From the NCBI RefSeq assembly GCF_000304315.1, contig NC_018485.1, forward strand, positions 3,380,501 through 3,444,500: a DNA stretch of 64,000 bases, in the 5' to 3' direction. This DNA is from Methylocystis sp. SC2 (GTDB taxonomy: Bacteria; Pseudomonadota; Alphaproteobacteria; Rhizobiales; Beijerinckiaceae). Both the position numbers and the translations under genes were made by a program. Positions 34,639 through 43,940 of this stretch are shown piece after piece; position 1 is the first letter of the stretch, and the number at the start of each line of letters is the position of its first letter. The notes under the pieces are model-generated. The model was not told the DNA's origin. It did no database searches and saw only the letters and a list, made by a program, of their open reading frames with translations.

Positions 34639-36135
34639 TCAGCTCGCTTCGGCCAGCAGCGACAGTTGCGCGCGGTTTTCGCCGACGAGGTCGGTCAGCG
34701 ACGTGGGATAATCGCCGGTGAAGCAGTGGTCGGTGAACTGCGGCCGGATCGGATCGCGGCGCTCATAGCCCATGGCGCGATAGATGCCGTCGACCGACAG
34801 AAAGGCGAGCGAGTCGCAGCCGATATATTCGCGCATCTCCTCGAGCGTATGCGTCGCGGCGAGCAGCTTGTCCTTTTGCGGCGTGTCGATGCCGTAATAA
34901 TCCGGATTGGTGATCGGCGGCGACGAAATCAGGAAATGCACTTCCGTCGCGCCGGCGTCGCGCATCATCTGCACGATTTTCACCGAGGTCGTGCCGCGCA
35001 CGATCGAATCGTCGATGAGGATGACGCGCTTTCCGGCCACGACGCAGCGATTGGCGCTGTGCTTCATGCGCACGCCGAAATCGCGGGCGATCTGCGTCGG
35101 CTCGATGAAGGTGCGCCCGACATAGTGATTGCGGATGATGCCGAGTTCGAACGGCACGCCCGACTGCTGCGAATAGCCGAGCGCCGCCGGCACGCCGGAG
35201 TCCGGCACGGGCACCACCACGTCCGCCTCGATCAGGCGCTCGCGCGCGAGCTCGGCGCCCATCGCCTTGCGCACCTCATAGACCGGACGGCCATGGACGA
35301 TGGAATCGGGACGGGCGAAATAGATGTATTCGAAGATGCAGGGGCGCATCGGCTGCGGCGGGAACGGCCGCAAGCTTTGAATGCCGTCCTCGGAGATAAC
35401 GACGATCTCGCCGTTCATCACGTCGCGCACGAAGCGCGCGCCGATGATGTCGAGCGCGCAAGTTTCCGACGCGAGAATATATTTTCCGTTGAATTCGCCG
35501 ATGACGAGCGGCCGAATGCCGAGCGGATCGCGCGCGCCGATCAGCTTCTTGTTGGTGAGCGCGACGAGCGAATAAGCGCCTTCGATCGAGCGAAGCGCTT
35601 CGATGAAACGGTCGATGAGCAGCGGCCTGCGGCTGCGCGCGACGAGATGAAGGATGACCTCGGTGTCCGAAGTCGACTGGAAGATCGCGCCTTCGCGGAT
35701 CAGTTCGCGCCGCAGCGTCTGGGCGTTGGTGAGATTGCCGTTGTGGGCGACCGCGAAGCCGCCCGTGTTCAGTTCCGCGAACAGCGGCTGCACGTTGCGC
35801 AGCATCGTTTCGCCCGTCGTGGCGTAGCGGACATGGCCGATCGCGGCGGCGCCCGGCAGGCGTTCGATGGCGCTTTCCTGAGAGAAGTGGTCGCCGACGA
35901 GCCCCAAACGGCGCTCGCCATAAAAGCGGCCGCCGTCGAAAGTGACGATGCCGGCCGCCTCTTGGCCGCGGTGCTGCAGGGCGTGCAAGCCCAAGGCGGC
36001 GATCGCTGCGGCGTCCGGCAGATCGAAGACGCCGAACACGCCGCAATATTCGCGAAGCCTGTCGCCGTCGAGATCGTCTGTGGCGTCAATCTCGCGGGAT
36101 GAGGATCGTTGAAGATCCTCGGCGGCCTCCGTCAT
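34639..36135 (-). CDS. purF: Amidophosphoribosyltransferase
   Basis: Catalyses the first committed step of purine synthesis, making phosphoribosylamine from PRPP and glutamine. The 498-residue protein has a 30-residue propeptide before C31 (CGVFGVFD), the Ntn nucleophile of the glutaminase domain. The PRPP loop VILIDDSIVRGTTS lies in the C-terminal phosphoribosyltransferase domain (about 368-381). CGVFG, the LHALQHRGQEAAG segment, and cysteines in the C-terminal half fit the Fe-S/propeptide-bearing PurF type. It follows cvpA, the usual partner. Confidence 0.97.
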   Translation of the reverse strand: MTEAAEDLQRSSSREIDATDDLDGDRLREYCGVFGVFDLPDAAAIAALGLHALQHRGQEAAGIVTFDGGRFYGERRLGLVGDHFSQESAIERLPGAAAIGHVRYATTGETMLRNVQPLFAELNTGGFAVAHNGNLTNAQTLRRELIREGAIFQSTSDTEVILHLVARSRRPLLIDRFIEALRSIEGAYSLVALTNKKLIGARDPLGIRPLVIGEFNGKYILASETCALDIIGARFVRDVMNGEIVVISEDGIQSLRPFPPQPMRPCIFEYIYFARPDSIVHGRPVYEVRKAMGAELARERLIEADVVVPVPDSGVPAALGYSQQSGVPFELGIIRNHYVGRTFIEPTQIARDFGVRMKHSANRCVVAGKRVILIDDSIVRGTTSVKIVQMMRDAGATEVHFLISSPPITNPDYYGIDTPQKDKLLAATHTLEEMREYIGCDSLAFLSVDGIYRAMGYERRDPIRPQFTDHCFTGDYPTSLTDLVGENRAQLSLLAEAS

Positions 36136-36234
36136 GCTTTGTCCCCCGTGACGCGCCGCCGCTCAGCACTCCCAAGCGCCCTGGCGTCGCATTCCCGTCA
36201 TATGTGCCAGCGGCGGGGCCCAACCGCAAGACCA

Positions 36235-36882
36235 TCATTCAGGCTTGTCGCCCGATTGAGGCGCCGACTCGGCTGGCGCCTCAGCCGGAGTTTCCGAGCT
36301 TGCGTCGGTCGGCGCAGGCTGAATCTTGTCCGGCTCGACGTCGGCCGGCGGCTCCTCATTCGTCGGAGCGCCCTTCTTCGCCTTGATCTTGGCGACGAGG
36401 CTGTCGATGTCGTCGGGCAGCATTTCCCGCAATTTCTCGCCGCCAGCCGTCAGGAAGGGCTTAGCGCGCGCGTCCTTGATCCATTCGGGCTGATTCGTTT
36501 CGGGCACCAGCCAGCTGTAAAAAACAAAGGCGACGACGGCGAGCAGCGCGCCGCGCACGGCGCCGAACAGGAAGCCGAGCGTGCGATCGAGGGCGCCGAC
36601 CTTCGAATCGAGAATGACGTCCGAGAGCTTCACCGTGATCAGAGAAACAGCGATCAAAGCGACAAAAAACACCGAGGCCACGGCGGCCGCGAGAGCGATC
36701 TCGTCCTTGCTGACATATGGTTTGATGTAGGGCAGGGCGAGCGGATAAAAGAAATACGCCGCCGCCGCCGCCGCAACCCAGGACAGGATTGCCAGGACTT
36801 CGCGGGTGAAGCCGCGCAAAAGAGCGAGCATCCCCGAAACCAGAACGACGGTAATCACAGCCAAATCAAGATATGACGGCAT
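36235..36882 (-). CDS. cvpA: CvpA family membrane protein
   Basis: A 215-residue inner-membrane protein needed for colicin V production in E. coli and linked to purF by position. Four membrane helices are visible at about 5-22, 28-47, 64-84 and 101-124. The GALDRTLGFLFGAVRG motif (about 95-110) is the family signature. The last 70 residues are a hydrophilic Pro/Glu/Ala-rich tail, longer than in E. coli. Its function is thought to concern envelope integrity. Confidence 0.9.
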   Translation of the reverse strand: MPSYLDLAVITVVLVSGMLALLRGFTREVLAILSWVAAAAAAYFFYPLALPYIKPYVSKDEIALAAAVASVFFVALIAVSLITVKLSDVILDSKVGALDRTLGFLFGAVRGALLAVVAFVFYSWLVPETNQPEWIKDARAKPFLTAGGEKLREMLPDDIDSLVAKIKAKKGAPTNEEPPADVEPDKIQPAPTDASSETPAEAPAESAPQSGDKPE

Positions 36883-37099
36883 CGCTAGCCCCTTGCTTGT
36901 TCGCCCCGAGCTCTGAACGCTTCTGAACGGGCTGTTGGCCGCCTTGCGGGCGACATCCGTACGACCCTCTCCAGAACCTGTGTCGACTTTGCGCCGCCGC
37001 AGGCAGCCAAGCGTCGGTCCGGCAGGCGTTTCGCATTCGCACTGGCAGCCTTCTAACGCATCTTGGGGCCAGCCGGAAACACTAATGCGCGAGACCTCT

Positions 37100-38500
37100 T
37101 TAGCCGCGCGCGATCGTTCTTTCGCGCGTCGAAATTCGGGCGATGGCGGCGACGAGGCCGCCGACGTCCGCGCAGGGACGGATCGTCACGCCGGCGCCGC
37201 GCCCGTCATCGGAAATTTGCTGCGATTGCGGGACGACGGCGAGATGGAACCCGAGTTTTCCCGACTCGCGCAGGCGCATGCCGGCGTGAATGACGGGCCG
37301 CACGGCGCCGGAGAGCCCGATCTCGCCGAAAAAGCACATGTCGGGCGGCAGGACCGCGCCGGTGAGCGACGAGACGAGGGCGGCGGCCGCGGCGAGATCG
37401 GCGGCCGGCTCATGGGCCCGAAATCCGCCTGCGACGTTGAGATAGACGTCGTGCATGCCAAGCTTCAGCCCGCCATGCGCTTCGAGCACGGCCAGGATCA
37501 TGGAGAGCCGATTCTGGTCGAAACCGACGACGGCGCGTCGCGGCGTGCCGAGGGAGCTCGGCGCGACGAGCGCCTGGATTTCGATCAGCAGCGGACGCTG
37601 CCCCTCCATGCCGGCGACGACCGCGGCGCCCGGCGCGCCAGAGTCGCGGCCGGCGAGAAAAAGCGCCGAAGGATTGGCGACTTCAGCGAGGCCGAGGCTG
37701 GTCATCTCGAAGACGCCGATTTCGCCTGTCGCGCCAAATCGGTTCTTGGAGGCGCGCAGCATGCGGAAATGATGCGCGCCGTCGCCCTCGAAGGACAGGA
37801 CGGCGTCGACCATATGTTCGACCACGCGCGGCCCTGCGACCTGCCCGTCCTTTGTGACATGGCCGACGAGAACGATCGTCGAGCCTGTCGTCTTGGCGTG
37901 GCGCAGCAGCGCCTGGGCGCTTGCGCGCACCTGCGTCACCGTCCCAGGCGCCGACTCCGCCATGTTGGTGTGCATCGTCTGTATCGAATCGATCACGATC
38001 AACGCCGGGCGGGCGCCTGTCGCGCAGGTGGCGAGAATGTCCTCGACCTGGGTTGCGGCGGCGAGCTCCACCGGCGCATCGGCGAGATCGAGCCTGGTCG
38101 CGCGCAGGCGCACCTGGGCGACGGCCTCTTCGCCCGAGATATAGACGACGCGCGCGCCGCGGCGCGCCAGAGTCGCGCAGGCCTGAATGAGCAGGGTGGA
38201 TTTGCCGATGCCCGGCTCGCCGCCGAGCAGCAGCAGCGAGCCCGGCACGAAGCCGCCGCCGGTGACGCGGTCGAATTCGTCGATCCCCGTCGCAATTCTC
38301 GGCGCGGACCGGCCTTCGCCAGCGAGCCCCTCGAGTTCGAAGACGCGGCCGCGCGCGGCGCGGCGGGAAACGGCGGGCGCGCCGGCCTCCGACTCTTCGA
38401 CGAGGCTGTTCCACTCGCCGCAGGAGTCGCAACGACCTTGCCACCGCGACGCGACGGCGCCGCAGTTCTGACAGACATAGACCGCGCGGCTTTTGGCCAT
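37100..38500 (-). CDS. radA: DNA repair protein RadA
   Basis: RadA is a RecA-like helicase that drives branch migration in recombination. The 466-residue protein starts with a zinc finger (C10, C13, C24, C27), followed by a RecA core with Walker A GGEPGIGKST (93-102), the RadA-specific KNRFG motif in RASKNRFGATGE, and a Lon-like C-terminal domain (about 290-466). The ATG at 38500 was chosen because the zinc finger begins right after it; the longer open frame upstream is not coding. Confidence 0.95.
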   Translation of the reverse strand: MAKSRAVYVCQNCGAVASRWQGRCDSCGEWNSLVEESEAGAPAVSRRAARGRVFELEGLAGEGRSAPRIATGIDEFDRVTGGGFVPGSLLLLGGEPGIGKSTLLIQACATLARRGARVVYISGEEAVAQVRLRATRLDLADAPVELAAATQVEDILATCATGARPALIVIDSIQTMHTNMAESAPGTVTQVRASAQALLRHAKTTGSTIVLVGHVTKDGQVAGPRVVEHMVDAVLSFEGDGAHHFRMLRASKNRFGATGEIGVFEMTSLGLAEVANPSALFLAGRDSGAPGAAVVAGMEGQRPLLIEIQALVAPSSLGTPRRAVVGFDQNRLSMILAVLEAHGGLKLGMHDVYLNVAGGFRAHEPAADLAAAAALVSSLTGAVLPPDMCFFGEIGLSGAVRPVIHAGMRLRESGKLGFHLAVVPQSQQISDDGRGAGVTIRPCADVGGLVAAIARISTRERTIARG

Positions 38501-38564
38501 GCATGCTTGGCGCATGGCGCGCCGACGCTTGTCAAGCGGGTCGGCGCGCCCGAAGCCGCAAGCG

Positions 38565-38918
38565 TCACTCGTCGCCGTTGATTCTCGCGCGCATGATGTT
38601 GGACGGCTTGAAGGACACGACCAGCCGCGCCGAAATCTTGGCGCCTGCGCCCGTCTTCGGATTGCGTCCCAGCCGCTCTTTCTTGGAGCGCACAACAAAG
38701 GCGCCGAAGGAAGAGAGCTTGACATCTTCGCGCGCAATGATGCGCTCGAAGATCTCTTCCAGCACCATTTCGACGTATTTCGCGGACTCCGCCCGCGGCA
38801 CTCCGACTTTCCGATGGATTGCGTCTGCAAGGTCCGAACGGGTCACGGTGCCCCCGCTCGCCATGCGCTCTTCTGTCGCTTCGCCGTTTGGCTTAGCGGT
38901 TGCGTCCCCCTTGGCCAT
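38565..38918 (-). CDS. ihfA: Integration host factor subunit alpha
   Basis: A DNA-bending protein of the HU/IHF family. The 117-residue form has a 20-residue N-terminal extension, then TVTRSDLADAIHRKVGVP, the GFGAF-like SSFGAF (about 69-74) and the arm region GRNPKTGAGAKISARLVVSFKPS (about 83-105), with the proline that intercalates into DNA. An AAGGCAG ribosome-binding site supports the ATG at 38918. A second start at the internal MASGG is possible. It follows fabH, as in other Rhizobiales. Confidence 0.93.
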   Translation of the reverse strand: MAKGDATAKPNGEATEERMASGGTVTRSDLADAIHRKVGVPRAESAKYVEMVLEEIFERIIAREDVKLSSFGAFVVRSKKERLGRNPKTGAGAKISARLVVSFKPSNIMRARINGDE

Positions 38919-39165
38919 CTTCTGCCTTATAATTCATCAAAAACGACGGTCGTGGGCTGTTCGGAGCGCGCCGGGAGGGACGACGGGGCGCTATCAGGGG
39001 CGGCGCGTTATCGCTCCGAAACCCGCCCACAGCGGGTATTCGCCACCGGCTATCGTCAGAATTTTTCAGAATTGAATCCGGAAATCAAGCGCAGGTTGTA
39101 ACCGCGCGTGTAATATTTCCAGCCAATATTTGCTTACATTAAAATAGCTGTTGTATTACGCCAGC

Positions 39166-40155
39166 TTACCAGCGTATCAGCGCCGATCCCCAGGTAAAGC
39201 CGCCGCCGACGGCTTCAAGCATGACGAGATCGCCCGCTTTGATTCGTCCGTCCGCCGAGGCGACCGCCAAAGCCAGAGGCACCGACGCGGCGGAGGTGTT
39301 GCCATGCAAATGCACGGTGGCGATGATCTTTTCCGGCGCAATCCCGAGCTTCTGCGCCGACATGTCGATGATTCGGCGATTGGCCTGATGCGGCACGAAC
39401 CAATCGAGATCCTCGGGGGTCAGCCCGGTCGCGGCGAAAGCGTCCTTGACGACGTCGGTGACTTGGCCGACGGCGAAGCGGAACACTTCTTTCCCCTCCA
39501 TGCGCAGATGACCGACGGTTTGAGTCGCGGACGGGCCGCCGTCGACATGGAGTTTCGCGCGATGGCGTCCGTCAGAGCGCAAATGAGTGGTCAGCACGCC
39601 GCGTTCGTCGGCTCCTCCCTGCGACGGCTGCGCCTCGAGCACCATCGCGCCGGCGCCGTCGCCAAACAGCACGCAGGTGGTGCGGTCGGTCCAATCGATG
39701 ATCCGGGAGAACGTCTCGGCGCCGATCACAAGCGCGCGCTTGTGCGAGCCCGAACGCAGGAATTTCTCCGCCGTGGCGACGGCGAAAACGAATCCCGAGC
39801 AGACGGCCTGCAGATCAAACGCCACGCCGCGCGTAATGCCCAGCGCCGCTTGAATCTGCGTCGCGGTCGACGGGAAGGTCCAGTCCGGCGTCGATGTCGC
39901 GACGACGATCAGGTCGATGTCGTCGGCGGCGATTCCCGCATTGGCGAGCGCATCGCGCGCGGCCATTTCCCCGAGCATCGACGTCGTCTCGCCTTCCGCG
40001 GCGATATGGCGCTCCTTGATTCCAGTTCGCTGCACAATCCACGCGTCGCTCGTGTCGACGCGCTTGGCGAGCTCGTCATTGGTGAGGGTTTTTTGCGGGA
40101 GATAGGCGCCGACGCCGAGAACGACGGAACGCAGGTGAGGCATGCTTGTCGTCAC
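39166..40155 (-). CDS. fabH: 3-oxoacyl-ACP synthase III
   Basis: Starts fatty-acid synthesis by condensing acetyl-CoA with malonyl-ACP. The 329-residue thiolase-fold enzyme shows the Cys-His-Asn triad: C119 (LQAVCSGF), H256 (VPHQANRR) and N286 ([10 protein letters not shown]). The GTG at 40155 overlaps the plsX stop (GTGA); ATG at 40143 is an alternative. The 247-base gap to ihfA is AT-rich and should carry the ihfA promoter. Confidence 0.96.
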   Translation of the reverse strand: MTTSMPHLRSVVLGVGAYLPQKTLTNDELAKRVDTSDAWIVQRTGIKERHIAAEGETTSMLGEMAARDALANAGIAADDIDLIVVATSTPDWTFPSTATQIQAALGITRGVAFDLQAVCSGFVFAVATAEKFLRSGSHKRALVIGAETFSRIIDWTDRTTCVLFGDGAGAMVLEAQPSQGGADERGVLTTHLRSDGRHRAKLHVDGGPSATQTVGHLRMEGKEVFRFAVGQVTDVVKDAFAATGLTPEDLDWFVPHQANRRIIDMSAQKLGIAPEKIIATVHLHGNTSAASVPLALAVASADGRIKAGDLVMLEAVGGGFTWGSALIRW

Positions 40156-41228
40156 TGAGCGGCTTCCCGGCGAGGACTGGTCGAAGCGGCGCCGTCCTGG
40201 GCCTCGAGGCTGTGCGCCAGCGCGACTGTGTCGCGAATACGATTGAGCAGGTCGCTGCCGGCCACCTCATGGCCGATCTCGACGGCGCGCGCGAAGCCGA
40301 CCGAATCGGCGCCGCCGTGGCTCTTGATGACGATTCCCTGAAGTCCAAGAAACACGCCGCCGTTCGTCGCCCTCGTGTCCATCTTGGCGCGAAGCTGGCG
40401 GAAGGCCCCGAGCGCGAGAAGATAGCCGAGCCTGGCGAGCAGCGTGCCGCCCATCGCCTCTTTGACATAGGCGGTGATCTGCGCGGCGGTTCCTTCGGCG
40501 GTCTTGAGCGCGATATTGCCGGTAAAGCCTTCGGTGACGACAACGTCGACGGCGCCCTGTCCGATGCCGTCGCCCTCCACGAAGCCGCGGTAATCGAAAC
40601 CTGGCAGGGCGAGATCGCGCAGCATGGTCGAGGCGGCCTTCACCTCCTCAATGCCCTTGATCTCTTCCGTGCCGACATTGAGCAGGCCGACCGTCGGGCG
40701 CTCGAGCCCGAGAATGACGCGCGCCATCGCCGCGCCCATGATCGCGAGGTCGACGAGATGGCTGGCGTTGGCGCCCATCGAGGCGCCGACGTCGAGCACC
40801 ACCGACTGGCCCCTCAGCGTCGGCCACAGGCAGGCGAGGGCGGGCCGGTCGACCCGAGCCATCGTGTGCAGGCAGATTTTCGCCATGGCCATCAGCGCGC
40901 CGGTGTTGCCGGCCGAGACGGCGACGTCGGCGTCGCCTTTCTTGACCGCATCAATCGCGAGCCACATCGACGAGACCCGCCTTCCGTAGCGCAGCGCCTG
41001 GCTCGGCTTGTCGTCCATCCGGATCGACACCGAAGAGTGGCGCACGTCGGCGCAATCGGCGAGGCGCGGATGACGCTCAAGCTCGGCGCGGATCGCCGGC
41101 TCGTCGCCAATCAGCAGGAAGCGGCTGTTGGGACGCCGTTCGAGCGCGTTGGCCGCGCCCGCGATGGTCACCTTCGGGCCAAAATCGCCGCCCATCGCGT
41201 CGAGCGCGATCCGAACAGTTTGCGGCAT
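40152..41228 (-). CDS. plsX: Phosphate acyltransferase PlsX
   Basis: Makes acyl-phosphate from acyl-ACP, the first step of phospholipid assembly by the PlsX/PlsY route. The 358-residue protein begins with [13 protein letters not shown] and has the conserved [10 protein letters not shown] (about 106-115) and [13 protein letters not shown] (about 234-246) motifs. It overlaps fabH by four bases, forming the standard plsX-fabH unit. Confidence 0.95.
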   Translation of the reverse strand: MPQTVRIALDAMGGDFGPKVTIAGAANALERRPNSRFLLIGDEPAIRAELERHPRLADCADVRHSSVSIRMDDKPSQALRYGRRVSSMWLAIDAVKKGDADVAVSAGNTGALMAMAKICLHTMARVDRPALACLWPTLRGQSVVLDVGASMGANASHLVDLAIMGAAMARVILGLERPTVGLLNVGTEEIKGIEEVKAASTMLRDLALPGFDYRGFVEGDGIGQGAVDVVVTEGFTGNIALKTAEGTAAQITAYVKEAMGGTLLARLGYLLALGAFRQLRAKMDTRATNGGVFLGLQGIVIKSHGGADSVGFARAVEIGHEVAGSDLLNRIRDTVALAHSLEAQDGAASTSPRREAAQ

Positions 41229-41380
41229 TTAACTCGTTTCTCCCGACTGCGCGCCTGGATTCGCCGCCTTAACTCTTGGCCGGCCTTTGTGACGCGTCCG
41301 AGAAGCGCGTGCGCGCTCCCGCCCTTGCGGGCGACTTGCCATTTGCTGGCCATAGGCGCAAGTGCCTATTCTGTCTCGGC

Positions 41381-41935
41381 TCAAGCCTCGCGGCGCGGCT
41401 TGAGCCGTCCCAGGGCGGCGAAAGGGGAGACGGCCTGAGCTCCGTCGTCCGGCTGCGGTTCGACGAAATTTGCACCTGGCTTGCGAGGATAGGGATCAAG
41501 CGCCAGCGTAAAAAACTCCGAAACCACGGCGCCGAGATCGACGACGCCGCCGATCAACGGATCAGGCGGATCCTCGTCGAGCGTAATTTCAGTCACCGCT
41601 TCATCTCGCCCTCGGCCGCGCGGCGCCTCGTCTGGCGGCGGCGCAAAGCGCATCCGAATGGGTTCGACAAGCGCCGAATCGAACTCATCGAGCGTCGTGA
41701 CGCAGGTCTGCCGAATGCTCGCGCGCAGCGCGCCTTCGATCTCCAATCCGTCGCCGCGCCGCCGCGCGCGCAGCTCTGCTTGAAGCGAATGGACGGCGGG
41801 CAGCGCATTGTGCCGCGCCAGTGCGGCGCATTCGAGCGGCGTCGCCCGGATGTCGACGTCGAGACCTTCGGGGGGCACTTCAGAGAGGGCGAGACGGCGC
41901 GAAAGCGGCGGATGCGAGTCGAAAGTGTTGGTCAT
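41381..41935 (-). CDS. DUF177 (YceD-like) protein
   Basis: A 184-residue soluble protein of the DUF177 family, generally found just before plsX (and often rpmF). Family features are the LECAALARHNALPAVHSL region (about 34-51), the single cysteine in IRQTCVTTLDEF (about 78-89) and the acidic DLGAVVSEFFTLALDPYPRKPG (about 136-157). YceD is linked to rRNA metabolism in other bacteria. The ATG at 41935 has a GGAGA ribosome-binding site. It is divergent from bamE. Confidence 0.88.
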   Translation of the reverse strand: MTNTFDSHPPLSRRLALSEVPPEGLDVDIRATPLECAALARHNALPAVHSLQAELRARRRGDGLEIEGALRASIRQTCVTTLDEFDSALVEPIRMRFAPPPDEAPRGRGRDEAVTEITLDEDPPDPLIGGVVDLGAVVSEFFTLALDPYPRKPGANFVEPQPDDGAQAVSPFAALGRLKPRREA

Positions 41936-42131
41936 GGCGCTGTCTCCATGTCGCGCTGTCTCCATGTCGCGGGCGTTCCACAGAACCAGATATGTGCGTC
42001 GGCGCACGGACGCCAGCGCTGTGCAGCGCAAGAAGAGCGTCTTGCTTTCGCTGCGTTCGAAGATTACGGATTTGGCGAGGGACTATCGACCGGGCGCAGG
42101 CGCGCCGCGGCGGATGATTTCGGAGATATTC

Positions 42132-42578
42132 ATGGCGCAGGCTTTGCGCGTCGTTTCTCGTTTAGCGGCCGTGGCCGGCCTCGCTGCTTCGCTTTCCGCT
42201 TGTCTCGGGTATGAGGGCGTCGTCACCCGCGGCGCCGTGCTCGATTCGCGCAGCACCGGGCAGATCAAGCCTGGCATGCCGGCGCAGCAGGTGATGGCGA
42301 CCCTTGGCACCCCTTCCACGACGTCGACGGTCGGCGGCGACGCCTGGTATTACGTCAGCCAGCGTATTGAGCGCCAATTCGCCTTCATGCCGCAGAATAT
42401 TACCGATCAGCGCGTCTATGCGGTTTACTTCGACAAGTCGAAGAAGGTTCAGCGCGTGGCCGATTACGGCATGGAGGACGGCAAGCCGATCGACTTCATC
42501 AGCCGCACGACGCCGACCGCCGGCCCCGAATATCATCTGCTCCAGGGCATGCTCTCCAAGGTCTCGAATCTCTTTTAG
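42132..42578 (+). CDS. bamE: Outer membrane assembly lipoprotein BamE (SmpA/OmlA)
   Basis: BamE is an accessory lipoprotein of the BAM complex, which inserts beta-barrels into the outer membrane. The 148-residue protein has a lipoprotein signal ending LSAC with C24 as the lipidated cysteine. The mature domain has the GQIKPGMPAQQVMATLGTPS motif (about 43-62) and YYVSQRIERQ strand typical of SmpA/OmlA. The ATG at 42132 is preceded by GGAG; an upstream in-frame ATG at 42114 is less likely. Confidence 0.92.
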   Translation: MAQALRVVSRLAAVAGLAASLSACLGYEGVVTRGAVLDSRSTGQIKPGMPAQQVMATLGTPSTTSTVGGDAWYYVSQRIERQFAFMPQNITDQRVYAVYFDKSKKVQRVADYGMEDGKPIDFISRTTPTAGPEYHLLQGMLSKVSNLF

Positions 42579-42786
42579 AGACACCCGCTTCGTTTCGAGA
42601 CGCCGCCGCCGCGAGTCCGCGTTTCGACTGATGGCGTCATTGTGGCGACGGCGACGGGCCTGTCTGCGCAATCCATTGTAATGCATGAGTTTACGGCTGC
42701 CGCTCGTCTGTGGCGCGGCCGTAATTATGGCGCGAGCAAGGCTCCGGCCGCCGATCTTTCGCCCCGCCTCGCAGGTAACCTTCTGT

Positions 42787-42805
42787 TTACGCAAACTTTG
42801 CGTAA
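42787..42805. promoter_or_regulatory. Perfect 9-bp inverted repeat upstream of the transglycosylase gene
   Basis: TTACGCAAA and TTTGCGTAA flank a single C, ending 20 bases before the start codon chosen for the transglycosylase. The arms are AT-rich in a G+C-rich setting, the symmetry is exact, and the position suits an operator for a dimeric repressor. Confidence 0.5.
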
Positions 42806-42825
42806 TTGTGGAGAAACCGCGAAGC

Positions 42826-43902
42826 ATGACCGTCCCGCTGACGAACGCCCCGCCGCCTTCTAAAGACCAGAAGGTCGCGTCGCCTCGCTCCGGCCGGCAC
42901 TCCAAGGCGTCGCCCAGCGCGACCTTGCCGTGCTTACTGCTTGATCAATCCTGTTCGCCTTTGTTGCGCGCGCTTTGCGTCGCGACCCTGCTTTCCGTGC
43001 TGGCTGTCCTGGCGATGACCGCTGAGCGCGACGCGACTCGTCGTCCGGAGCGGGCCGCGCGCGCTTCACGCGTCCGCGTCGCCGCCTCTCCGCTGACCAC
43101 GCTGACGACGCTGACGCAATCCGCCGATGACGATACGGCGCTCGATTCGGACTTCTCTTTGGACCAGGCGGCGCTCACCTGGTCGCATCGGCTGGGGAGC
43201 GACGACGCCTTCGACGCGCCGGGCGTGATGCGGTTCGGGTCCGTCAAGGTGCATCAGTCAATCGTCGAGCGCGTCGTGAAGGCGGCGCAGACGACGGAAA
43301 TGGACCCGGCGCTGCTCATGGCCATCGCGGACAAGGAGTCGAATTTCTCCTCGACGGCGAAGGCGCGGACGTCGTCCGCCAGCGGGCTCTTCCAATTCGT
43401 CGAGAAGACCTGGCTTAAGGCGATGAAAACCTTCGGTTGGCGCCATGGGCATGGCGAGACGGCGGCGGTGATCGCGAGCGACGATTCGGCGCGCGTCAGC
43501 GGACAGAAGCGGGCGCAGATCCTGGGCCTGCGCAACGATCCCTATCTTTCCGCGGTTCTCGCCGCCGAAATGCTTAAAAAGGACAGCGCCAGGATCGCCG
43601 AGAAGCTCGGCCGTCCGCTGACCCGCGGCGAAACCTACCTGATCCACTTCCTGGGACCGGACGACGCCGAGCGCTTCATGAGGACCATGGACGAGGCGCC
43701 GCACACGTCGGCGGCGTCGCTGCTGCCGAGGCCGGCGCGCGCCAACAGGCCGATCTTTTACGAGCAGCAGGGCCGCCGGCTCAAAACTCGCTCGGTCCAG
43801 GAGGTGCACGAAGCCTTCGAGACGATGATGGACAAGCGCACCAGCCGCTATGAGGACGTCGCCGCGAAACTGCCCGGAGGGGCGACGGCTTACGCCGAGT
43901 GA
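42826..43902 (+). CDS. Lytic transglycosylase (SLT domain)
   Basis: A 358-residue muramidase-like protein. A basic N terminus precedes one membrane segment (about 50-63, in LCVATLLSVLAVLAMT), then a linker, and the SLT catalytic domain from about 145. The catalytic glutamate is E171 in AIADKESNFSS, followed by the ASGLFQFVEKTW motif (about 184-195). It cleaves peptidoglycan glycan strands in the periplasm. A longer open frame begins at 42685; I chose ATG at 42826 because the upstream part crosses the inverted repeat at 42787-42805 and has no membrane or domain feature. Confidence 0.85.
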   Translation: MTVPLTNAPPPSKDQKVASPRSGRHSKASPSATLPCLLLDQSCSPLLRALCVATLLSVLAVLAMTAERDATRRPERAARASRVRVAASPLTTLTTLTQSADDDTALDSDFSLDQAALTWSHRLGSDDAFDAPGVMRFGSVKVHQSIVERVVKAAQTTEMDPALLMAIADKESNFSSTAKARTSSASGLFQFVEKTWLKAMKTFGWRHGHGETAAVIASDDSARVSGQKRAQILGLRNDPYLSAVLAAEMLKKDSARIAEKLGRPLTRGETYLIHFLGPDDAERFMRTMDEAPHTSAASLLPRPARANRPIFYEQQGRRLKTRSVQEVHEAFETMMDKRTSRYEDVAAKLPGGATAYAE

Positions 43903-43940
43903 GCGGCGAATGGTGAGCTGAGCGCACTACTCACGACCCA

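Noticed and set aside
36935-38581. 548-codon open frame on the plus strand
   Set aside because: It is antisense to radA, which has a zinc finger, Walker A and KNRFG motif.
38501-38830. N-terminal extension of radA
   Set aside because: It overlaps ihfA on the same strand and precedes the zinc finger that normally begins RadA.
38919-39165. IHF-binding site for autoregulation of ihfA
   Set aside because: An AATCAA near 39080 looks suggestive, but the following bases do not fit the WATCAA-N4-TTR consensus.
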